Below are positions 1 through 5,109 of a stretch of 5,109 nucleotides of DNA, piece by piece. The notes under the pieces were generated by a model. It had not been told where the DNA came from. It searched no databases and saw only the letters and a list, made by a program, of their open reading frames with translations. Source of the DNA: Candidatus Didemnitutus sp. Its GTDB lineage: Bacteria > Verrucomicrobiota > Verrucomicrobiia > Opitutales > Opitutaceae. The position numbers and the translations under genes were made by a program. The first letter of the stretch is position 1. The number at the start of each line of letters is the position of its first letter. Where the stretch lies: assembly GCA_030682505.1 (NCBI GenBank), contig JAUXOH010000359.1, positions 1 to 5,109 of the forward strand. The letters are read 5' to 3'.

Positions 1-2
1 TC

Positions 3-1289
3 GCCCTCGGCATCCTCGTCGCCGACGGCAAACTGCAACCCGCAAACCTCGACGAATTTCTCCTCGCGGGCGAACTCAGTCTCTCGGGGGCCACGCGCCC
101 CGTCAAAGGCGGCCTCGCGCTCGCCGTGCTGGCTCGGGCCACCGGCAAACGCGCGGTCCTCCTGCCTCCCGTCTCCGCCGACGAGGCCGCCCTCGTCAGT
201 GGCATTGAGGTCTACGCGGTGAAGTCACTCGACGAGGCCACGCGTTTCCTCGCGGGCGAAGTGAAGCTGCCCGCCGTCACCGCTCCCGCCCCGGACACGG
301 CGGTCACCACGACCGCCCCGGAGGGACAGCTCGATTTTGCCGAGATCAAGGGCCAGCACGCCGTGCGTCGCGCGGTCGAGGTGGCCGTAGCCGGCGGCCA
401 CAATCTGCTCATGATCGGCCCGCCCGGCTCGGGCAAATCCATGATCGCGAAACGCGTGCCCACCATCATGCCCCAGCCGTCACTCGACGAATACCTGGAG
501 ATCCTGCGCATCCATTCCGCCGCCGGACACACGCTCAATGGCGAGACGCACTTCATGGCACGTCCTGCGCGCGCGCCGCATCACACCATTTCCGACGTCG
601 GCCTGCTCGGCGGCGGCGCGATTCCCGGACCCGGCGAAATTTCCCTCGCGCATCACGGGGTGTTGTTCCTCGACGAATTGCCGGAATTCAAGCGCTCCGC
701 GCTCGAGGTGCTGCGCCAGCCGCTCGAGGACGGGCACGTGACGATCTCCCGCAGCGCCGGCAAGATCACCCTGCCCTGCCATTTCATGCTCGTTGCGGCG
801 ATGAACCCCTGTCCGTGCGGCTACTTGGGCGACCCGAAGCACGAGTGTCGCTGCTCGCCCTCGCAGATCCAACGCTACCGCAACCGCATCAGCGGGCCGT
901 TGCTCGACCGCATCGACATCCACATCGAGGCGCCCGCCCTGTCGCTGGCGGAATTGCGCACCGACCGGCTCGCCGAGTCTTCCCGGGCGATTCGGACCCG
1001 GGTGGAGGCTGCCCGCACGCACCAACGTGCCCGCTTCGTCAACTCCGTCACGAATTCCAACGCCCGTATGACGCCGGCCCAGCTCAAGCGCCACTGCTGC
1101 CTCGATGCCACGCTCGGAGACCTGCTCCAGCAGGCGATGGAACAACTTTCGCTCTCGGCGCGGGCCTACGACCGCATTCGCAAAGTGGCGCGCACGATTG
1201 CCGATCTCGCCGGTGCCGAGCGCATCGCCGCCCCGCATCTCCTCGAGGCCATCCAATACCGCAGCCTCGACCGCAACGTCTTCTATTAA
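3..1289 (+). CDS. comM: ComM/YifB-family AAA+ ATPase (Mg chelatase-like), 5' partial
   Basis: This is the C-terminal 428 residues of a ComM/YifB protein. The reading frame is open from base 3, and about 80 N-terminal residues lie outside the window, judging from the usual length of about 500. Residues 1-45 are the end of the ChlI (Lon-protease-like) domain, with the typical GELSLSGATRPVKG segment. A variable Ala/Pro/Thr-rich linker follows. The AAA+ core has Walker A GPPGSGKS (417-440; residues 139-146), Walker B VLFLDELPEF (660-689) and MNPCPCG (from 801), with four cysteines in a CPCG...CRC arrangement (codons at 810, 816, 846, 852) typical of the family. The LLDRIDIHIE stretch and the C-terminal helical domain (LSARAYDRIRKVARTIADL) complete it. 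Family knowledge: ComM forms a hexameric helicase that drives branch migration of incoming DNA during natural transformation, yet it is also common in bacteria not known to be competent. It is not a true magnesium chelatase subunit. An internal GTG at 126 is not the start, because conserved domain sequence continues upstream of it. trhO follows 49 bp later and may be cotranscribed. Confidence 0.96.
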   Translation, partial: ALGILVADGKLQPANLDEFLLAGELSLSGATRPVKGGLALAVLARATGKRAVLLPPVSADEAALVSGIEVYAVKSLDEATRFLAGEVKLPAVTAPAPDTAVTTTAPEGQLDFAEIKGQHAVRRAVEVAVAGGHNLLMIGPPGSGKSMIAKRVPTIMPQPSLDEYLEILRIHSAAGHTLNGETHFMARPARAPHHTISDVGLLGGGAIPGPGEISLAHHGVLFLDELPEFKRSALEVLRQPLEDGHVTISRSAGKITLPCHFMLVAAMNPCPCGYLGDPKHECRCSPSQIQRYRNRISGPLLDRIDIHIEAPALSLAELRTDRLAESSRAIRTRVEAARTHQRARFVNSVTNSNARMTPAQLKRHCCLDATLGDLLQQAMEQLSLSARAYDRIRKVARTIADLAGAERIAAPHLLEAIQYRSLDRNVFY

Positions 1290-1322
1290 ACCACGCTTGC
1301 CTGAGCCCGGCGGTCCGCTCTG

Positions 1323-1341
1323 CATGGTTGATTCGACCATG
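1323..1341 (+). promoter_or_regulatory. Hairpin pairing the two candidate trhO start codons
   Basis: CATGGTTG (1323-1330) and CGACCATG (1334-1341) can pair as an 8-bp RNA stem containing one U-G wobble, around a 3-nt AUU loop. The left arm contains the ATG at 1324 and the right arm the ATG at 1339, so folding would bury both possible starts. The pairing is seen directly. A role in limiting trhO translation is inference; an inverted repeat of this size can arise by chance. Confidence 0.4.
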
Positions 1342-2181
1342 TCCGCCATCGTCAATCTCTCCGCCTACAAGTTCGTTCCGCTGGAAGACCTCCCCGCGCT
1401 CAAGGAGCGCCTGAGGTCCGTGGCGGACCGCGGAGGGCTTCGCGGCACGATTTTGCTCAGTCCCGAAGGCATCAATTTGTTCGTCGCCGGTGAACGCCCC
1501 GCGCTCGACGACCTGCTGGAGGTCATCCACGCCGTGCCCGGTCTGGCGGACCTCACGCCCAAGGAAAGTCCCAGCACCGAAAAGCCGTTCAATCGCATGC
1601 TGGTGAAAATCAAGAAGGAGATCATCGCCTTCGGCGTGGCAGGCATTGATCCGGCCCGCCGGCCGTCCCCGAAGCTGTCGGCCCGGACCTTGAAGCAATG
1701 GCTCGACGAGGGAAAGCCTCTCACTCTGCTCGACACGCGCAACGACTACGAGGTGCGCATGGGAACGTTTCGCGGTGCCGTGCGGTCCGGCATCGACCAC
1801 TTTCGCGACTTCCCGGCGGCAGTGCGCCGCCTGCCCGCCGAGTTGAAAGACCAGCCGCTGGTGATGTTTTGCACGGGTGGCATTCGCTGCGAAAAAGCCG
1901 GACCGTTCATGGAACACGCCGGCTTCAAACACGTGCTCCAACTCGACGGCGGCATCCTGAAATATTTCGAGGAGTGCGGTGGCGCCCACTACGACGGCGA
2001 GTGTTTTGTCTTCGATCGTCGCGTGGGCGTCGATCCCGCCCTGCGCGAGACGAAATCCGTCCTGTGCTTCAATTGCCAGATGCCCCTCCTCGAGGCGGAG
2101 CAGCAGCATCCGCATTACGTGCCGGACAAGTCTTGCCGGCATTGTCACCCGCAGGCGCTTGACGCCCAGCCGACGGCTTAA
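1339..2181 (+). CDS. trhO: Rhodanese-domain tRNA uridine(34) hydroxylase, TrhO/YceA (UPF0176) family
   Basis: The protein is 280 aa. Family knowledge: TrhO hydroxylates uridine 34 in the anticodon of certain tRNAs (the ho5U step towards cmo5U/mo5U) in the cytoplasm. Residues 1-100 form the N-terminal acylphosphatase-like domain, with the family motif GTILLSPEGIN (36-46) and the KKEIIAFGV segment (92-100). The rhodanese domain runs from about 113 to 213, with DTRNDYEV (132-139) and the active-site loop CTGGIRCEKA, where Cys178 (codon at 1870) is the expected catalytic cysteine. The C-terminus carries two CxxC pairs (Cys243/246 and Cys266/269) that look able to bind zinc, as in many relatives. 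It is shorter than E. coli YceA (about 350 aa) but matches the short form common in other phyla. The start is uncertain: an in-frame ATG at 1324 would add five residues (MVDST). I prefer 1339 because MSAIVNLSAYKFV fits the family's N-terminus. Neither start has a Shine-Dalgarno sequence, and both ATGs lie in one hairpin. The stop overlaps the convergent helicase stop. Confidence 0.93.
   Translation: MSAIVNLSAYKFVPLEDLPALKERLRSVADRGGLRGTILLSPEGINLFVAGERPALDDLLEVIHAVPGLADLTPKESPSTEKPFNRMLVKIKKEIIAFGVAGIDPARRPSPKLSARTLKQWLDEGKPLTLLDTRNDYEVRMGTFRGAVRSGIDHFRDFPAAVRRLPAELKDQPLVMFCTGGIRCEKAGPFMEHAGFKHVLQLDGGILKYFEECGGAHYDGECFVFDRRVGVDPALRETKSVLCFNCQMPLLEAEQQHPHYVPDKSCRHCHPQALDAQPTA
2178..2181. other. 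Shared TTAA: overlapping stop codons of two convergent genes
   Basis: The plus-strand trhO ends with TAA at 2179-2181 and the minus-strand helicase ends with TAA at 2180-2178. The palindrome TTAA therefore ends both genes, which overlap by 4 bp. No intergenic space exists for a terminator, so each transcript probably runs some way into the other gene as antisense RNA, unless termination is Rho-dependent or lies inside coding sequence. Confidence 0.9.
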
Positions 2182-3494
2182 CGCATCCGGCGAATCACAA
2201 ACCGTCGGGTCGGCTCCAGCGGCCCCAACGGAAACTTTTCCTTCGGCGCTTCGGTCTCACCGGCCGCCGCGCGGGCGGTGGCTTCGCGGAGTTTGTCCTT
2301 CTTGCTTTTGCGCTTGCCCTTGACGCCGCCCGTCGCCGATCCGGGCACTTCCTCTTCCTCCGGCTCGAAGCCCTCGATCTGTTCGCGCGGCAGATCGAGT
2401 CCGTGGCGTTTCTCAATCAGCCGAAAATGGGCGTGCGTGCCGGCGCTGACGAAGTTGATGGCGATGCCGCTCTCCCCCGCCCGACCGGTTCGACCGATGC
2501 GGTGCGTGTAGTCCGTCGCGGAGCGGGGCAGATCGAAATTCACCACCACGGGCAATTGCGCGATATCCAGGCCGCGGGCGGCGACGTCGGTGGCGAGCAG
2601 CACCTGCACTTTCGATGCCTTGAAATCCGCCAGCGCCCGGGTGCGGGCTCCCTGGCTGAGTTCGCCGTGCAACGCGGTCGCCTCGATGCCGGCCTTGCGC
2701 AACTTCTCGGCCACGTGCTCGGTGGCGTATTTGGTGGCGAGGAAAACCAAAACGCGGGTCCATCCGTTCGTCTCGATCAAATGGCGGAGCAGTTGCGTGC
2801 GGCGGGGGGGATCCACCTCGATTGCGCGTTGGAGAATGTCGGGCTTGGTCGCCGGGGCCGAGGGCACGTCGATCCGCACCGGGTCGCGCAACAATCCCTC
2901 CGCGAGGCCTTGCACCGCCGGCGGAAACGTCGCGGAGAAAAGCAGGTTCTGCCGGTCGGCCGGCATGAGGCCGAGCAAGCGCGTCAGTTCGGCCGCAAAG
3001 CCCAAGTCGAAGAGCCGGTCGGCTTCGTCGAGCACCAAGGTCTCGACCGCGGAGAGCGACACCGCGTTGTGGTCGACCAAGTCGAGCAAGCGGCCCGGGG
3101 TGGCGACAATGACATCCGCGCCGCCGCCCAGCGCCATCATCTGCGGATTGATCGAGACCCCGCCGTACACCGTCAGAATCTTGATCGGTTCCGGCAGGCT
3201 GGCGCCGTAGCGGCGAAAGGACTCACCGATTTGCGCCGCCAGTTCGCGCGTCGGCACCAGCACCAGAGACCGCACAAAGCGTCCGCGCGCACGCCGGCTG
3301 CCGGAGAGCCGCTGCAAGAGCGGGAGTGCAAACGCCGCCGTCTTGCCCGAACCCGTTTGCGCCGAGGCCCAGACGTCGGCCCCGCGCAAGATGGCCGGAA
3401 TCGCCGCGGCCTGCACCGGGGTCGGTTCCGCGTAGTTTCGCGCCGCGACGGCACGCAGCAAAAATTCCGAAAGACCGAGGGTGGCAAAAGTCAT
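2178..3494 (-). CDS. DEAD-box ATP-dependent RNA helicase, RhlE-like
   Basis: The protein is 438 aa and has every signature of a DEAD-box helicase: a Q motif region ending PTPVQ (24-28), motif I AQTGSGKT (45-52), Ia PTRELAAQ (81-88), Ib TPGR (132-135), II DEAD (156-159), III SAT (187-189), IV VLVFLATK (248-255), V ATDVAARGLD (301-310) and VI HRIGRTGRAG (331-340). Such enzymes unwind short RNA duplexes with ATP in ribosome assembly, mRNA decay or cold adaptation. The general layout resembles RhlE. The C-terminal tail (about 371-438) has an acidic run (EPEEEE, 377-382), then a lysine-rich patch (392-401), and ends in an arginine-rich segment. Such tails usually add RNA or ribosome contacts, but this one matches no domain I recognise, so no paralogue name is given. 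The start at MTFATLGLSEF is chosen because the open frame upstream overlaps the S4 gene and reads as non-coding. A GTG directly before the ATG is an alternative. The gene begins 13 bp after the S4 stop, so cotranscription is likely. Confidence 0.96.
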   Translation of the reverse strand: MTFATLGLSEFLLRAVAARNYAEPTPVQAAAIPAILRGADVWASAQTGSGKTAAFALPLLQRLSGSRRARGRFVRSLVLVPTRELAAQIGESFRRYGASLPEPIKILTVYGGVSINPQMMALGGGADVIVATPGRLLDLVDHNAVSLSAVETLVLDEADRLFDLGFAAELTRLLGLMPADRQNLLFSATFPPAVQGLAEGLLRDPVRIDVPSAPATKPDILQRAIEVDPPRRTQLLRHLIETNGWTRVLVFLATKYATEHVAEKLRKAGIEATALHGELSQGARTRALADFKASKVQVLLATDVAARGLDIAQLPVVVNFDLPRSATDYTHRIGRTGRAGESGIAINFVSAGTHAHFRLIEKRHGLDLPREQIEGFEPEEEEVPGSATGGVKGKRKSKKDKLREATARAAAGETEAPKEKFPLGPLEPTRRFVIRRMR

Positions 3495-3507
3495 CACGTC
3501 GCCGGGC

Positions 3508-3762
3508 TTATTGCACTCGGACCACGAGCGTCTCTCCATTGGCGGAGACCAGGTCGCCCGCGACCAGTTTCTTGCGCTTCTGGGTTTCGACGGTGCCATT
3601 GAGCGTCACCATGCCCGACGCGATGATCTGCTTGGCTTCGCCTCCTGTTCCGACGACGCCGCCAAACTTGATGAACTGGCAAAGGTCGATCGGCACTTCG
3701 CGGACGAGGATTTCGCGCGCAACAGCACGGGTGGCGGGGGCAACCGAAGGGGTTTTCTTCAT
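3508..3762 (-). CDS. Small S4-domain RNA-binding protein, YbcJ family
   Basis: This 84-aa protein is almost entirely one S4 RNA-binding domain (residues about 24-84): IDLCQFIKFGGVVGTGGEAKQ, then IASGMVTLNG and VETQKRKKLVAGD. The GGEAK, G-x-V-x-x-NG and VETxKRKKL elements match E. coli YbcJ (about 70 aa) and related stand-alone S4 proteins. A Lys/Thr/Ala-rich N-terminal extension of about 20 residues precedes the domain. The family binds structured RNA, probably rRNA, tRNA or ribosome intermediates, and its exact role is poorly known. I chose the start MKKTPSV. The same frame stays open upstream to an ATG at 3837, but that would overlap the end of the CvfB gene, and the added residues look like read-through of another frame. 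No Shine-Dalgarno sequence precedes the ATG. The gene lies between cvfB (37 bp upstream) and the helicase (13 bp downstream), all on the same strand. Confidence 0.88.
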   Translation of the reverse strand: MKKTPSVAPATRAVAREILVREVPIDLCQFIKFGGVVGTGGEAKQIIASGMVTLNGTVETQKRKKLVAGDLVSANGETLVVRVQ

Positions 3763-3799
3763 GGCGTGTAAGTAGTGGCGGGGAGAACCGTGTCCAATC

Positions 3800-4651
3800 C
3801 TAGTTTGTCGACTCGGGGGCCACGAGGCAGATGCCATCCGGGTCGATGATGATGCGACGGTCGCGGAACAGCGCGCCGATGGCCTGCTTGAAGGCCTTTT
3901 TGCTCATGCCGAAAGTTTCGCGAATGTCCTCCGGGGGACTGTTGTCGTTGTAGGGCAAGCGTCCGCCGCTCGCGGTCAGGACTTGGACAATCTGTTCCGT
4001 CAGCGGGCCGATCCGCCGGTATCCCGCCTGGCCGAGCGCCAGATCGATTTTCCCATCAGGCCGGATGGCGCGTACATAGCCGTCGACCTTTTGGCCGACC
4101 TTCAGCGTGCCCGGCACCTCCGTCTGGTAAATCAAGCCCCGGTGGGCATTATTGATGATCAGGTTGTATCCAATCGGACTCTTGCTCGCCACGAGCAGCT
4201 TCACCGACTCGCCCTCGTGGTAGTGCGGCGGGACGAGGTCGAGCCGCCGGTTGAGTCGCGCGCTCGCGATCAACCGATCCGTATGGCGGTCAAGCTGCAC
4301 CTGCACGACGACCCAGTCACCGGGTTTGAGCGGGCCGCCGGCTTCGCGAATGGGGAGCAGTAGATCCTTTTCGAGCCCCCAGTCCAGAAACACGCCGACG
4401 CGCGGGTTGACCGCCACCACCTGTAAACAGGCAAATTCGTCCACCACCGCTGCGGGCCGTTCCGTTGTGGCAACCAGTCGGTCTTCGGAATCGCGGAAGA
4501 CGAACACCTCGATCTTCCCTCCGGGTTTGGCGCCGGCGGGAATGTAGCGGCTCGGCAGCAGAATTTCCCCGTGTTCGCCTCCGTCCAGATACAGCCCCGG
4601 CGGGGCGAAGCGGACGATGGGCAGGAGATTGTGTTTGCCGAGGGAAGCCAT
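3800..4651 (-). CDS. cvfB: CvfB/YitL-family S1-like RNA-binding protein
   Basis: This 283-aa protein has the full CvfB layout. S1-like OB folds occur at about 5-64 (GLYLDGGEHGEILLPSRYIP) and 70-136 (GVFLDWGLEKDLLLPIRE), a third S1 domain at about 145-207 (GYNLIINNAHRGLIYQTEV, then VGQKVDGYVRAIRPDGKIDL), and a C-terminal winged helix at about 215-280 with LPYNDNSPPEDIRETFGMSKKAFKQ as family signature, written here as LPYNDNSPPEDI followed by FGMSKKAFK. Length is normal for the family. Family knowledge: CvfB in Staphylococcus aureus affects virulence gene expression and binds RNA, and the close relative YitL in Bacillus is of unclear function. A role in RNA turnover or translation is inferred. 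The start MASLGKHNLLPIV is preferred over an in-frame ATG at 4696, whose added residues do not look like family sequence. No Shine-Dalgarno sequence is visible. It appears to be the first gene of a cvfB-S4-helicase unit, although transcription from the stress protein gene upstream cannot be excluded. Confidence 0.93.
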   Translation of the reverse strand: MASLGKHNLLPIVRFAPPGLYLDGGEHGEILLPSRYIPAGAKPGGKIEVFVFRDSEDRLVATTERPAAVVDEFACLQVVAVNPRVGVFLDWGLEKDLLLPIREAGGPLKPGDWVVVQVQLDRHTDRLIASARLNRRLDLVPPHYHEGESVKLLVASKSPIGYNLIINNAHRGLIYQTEVPGTLKVGQKVDGYVRAIRPDGKIDLALGQAGYRRIGPLTEQIVQVLTASGGRLPYNDNSPPEDIRETFGMSKKAFKQAIGALFRDRRIIIDPDGICLVAPESTN

Positions 4652-4773
4652 GGAAAAGACCTGATAACCCGCCCTCGCAGGGCCTGCCAGCCGCAACTTG
4701 AACTAATCGCCCGCTCGCCGAGAAGCCGGGGTCCGGTCACGCGGCGCGGCGGGAATTCAGACCTCGCTAATGG
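4652..4773. other. Spacer between the universal stress gene and cvfB; probable cvfB leader
   Basis: This 122-bp stretch is the longest non-coding gap in the window and the natural place for a promoter of the cvfB-S4-helicase unit on the minus strand. I see no convincing -35/-10 pair and no U-tracted terminator after the stress protein stop. It contains two small, mutually exclusive GC-rich inverted repeats: GCCCT/AGGGC at 4671-4683 and GCAGG/CCTGC at 4677-4687, ending about 20 nt before the cvfB start. At this GC content they may be chance. Confidence 0.4.
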
Positions 4774-5109
4774 TCAGCCCCGGCGTTTCGACGGAACGAC
4801 CAGCACCGGACATGGGGCCCGCCGCAGCACCCCATTGGTGGTGCTTCCGGCGATCAAGTCGTAGGCGGCACCATGACCGTGGCTGCCGAGAACCAGGTAG
4901 GTGGCCTTGAGGCGCTTGGCCGTGGCAAGGATCTCCTTCACCACCACGCCGGACTGTTGCACGGCCCGCACCGGGATCTCTTGCCGGACGCATTGCTTGA
5001 TCAAGGTGGCCAGTTTGCGCGTCGTCACTTCCTTGCTTTCCGCCAATGTGGGACCGAGCAACTCCTGGCCGAGTCCGTAAACACTGACGACGACCGGCGG
5101 CTGCACGAC
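4774..5109 (-). CDS. Universal stress protein (UspA family), N-terminus outside window
   Basis: The C-terminal 111 residues are present; about 30-40 N-terminal residues, including the first beta strand and the usual ATP-contacting Asp, lie beyond the window end. The GTG at 5106 reads as Val inside the frame and is not taken as a start. The ATP-binding signature G-x2-G-x9-G-S is intact: LGSHGHG followed by DLIAGST (residues 74-90 from the window edge), then the standard ending VLRRAPCPVLVVP. This marks the nucleotide-binding type of Usp domain rather than the non-binding UspA type. Such small cytoplasmic dimers help survival in stationary phase, starvation or oxidative stress, though the molecular action is often unknown. 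The visible part indicates a single-domain protein of ordinary size, but a tandem Usp protein or an N-terminal fusion cannot be ruled out. It ends 122 bp before cvfB on the same strand. Confidence 0.93.
   Translation of the reverse strand, partial: VVQPPVVVSVYGLGQELLGPTLAESKEVTTRKLATLIKQCVRQEIPVRAVQQSGVVVKEILATAKRLKATYLVLGSHGHGAAYDLIAGSTTNGVLRRAPCPVLVVPSKRRG

Noticed and set aside
417..860. Magnesium chelatase subunit ChlI/BchI as identity of the first gene
   Set aside because: The ChlI-like N-terminal segment, the CPCG...CRC cysteine cluster and the C-terminal domain are those of ComM/YifB, and no pigment synthesis genes are nearby.
480..1355. Minus-strand open frame of 291 codons opposite comM
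   Set aside because: It is antisense to conserved AAA+ sequence and has no recognisable domain; codon-bias artefact.
1084..2148. Long minus-strand open frame (354 codons) opposite the comM end and trhO
   Set aside because: It lies opposite two well-supported genes, its translation resembles no known family, and long antisense frames are expected from GC-rich third codon positions.
2403..3602. Plus-strand open frame of about 400 codons opposite the helicase
   Set aside because: The helicase on the other strand has every DEAD-box motif in order. The plus-strand frame is rich in His/Arg/Gln/Gly, typical of a shadow of GC-rich coding sequence.
3763..3837. N-terminal extension of the S4 protein to an ATG at 3837
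   Set aside because: The extra 25 residues overlap the end of cvfB, have no match to the YbcJ family, and the start at 3762 gives a normal small S4 protein.
4711..4773. Intrinsic terminator after the universal stress protein
   Set aside because: Only short GC-rich repeats such as CTCGCCGAG are present, with no adequate stem and no following T run on the minus strand.

Overview
This window is chromosomal housekeeping DNA from a GC-rich bacterium. It is densely coding, with six protein genes and no RNA genes, insertion sequences, CRISPR arrays or phage genes that I can see. Two genes are cut by the window edges. A member of the Verrucomicrobiota (Opitutales-like) is my tentative guess. It rests on high GC, weak ribosome binding sites and the general look of the TrhO and CvfB proteins; no marker gene fixes the taxonomy.

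Left part, plus strand: the 3' five-sixths of a ComM/YifB-type AAA+ ATPase (3-1289) is followed after a short gap by a TrhO/YceA rhodanese-type tRNA hydroxylase (start 1339 preferred, end 2181). The two are close enough to share a transcript. The two possible in-frame ATG starts of trhO pair with each other in a short perfect hairpin.

Right part, minus strand, read from right to left: a universal stress protein (C-terminal 111 residues, truncated by the window end), a 122-bp spacer, a CvfB-type S1 RNA-binding protein, a small YbcJ-type S4 RNA-binding protein 37 bp further on, and a RhlE-like DEAD-box RNA helicase 13 bp after that. The last three all bind RNA, lie head to tail and are probably one transcription unit concerned with RNA folding, ribosome assembly or translation.

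The two halves converge. The trhO stop and the helicase stop overlap in the palindrome TTAA at 2178-2181, leaving no intergenic space for a terminator. Taking trhO at its preferred start, none of the four starts visible in the window has a recognisable Shine-Dalgarno sequence. I found no convincing evidence of a new biological system. The points most worth checking are the start-codon hairpin, the fused stop codons, the RNA-binding trio and the missing Shine-Dalgarno sites.
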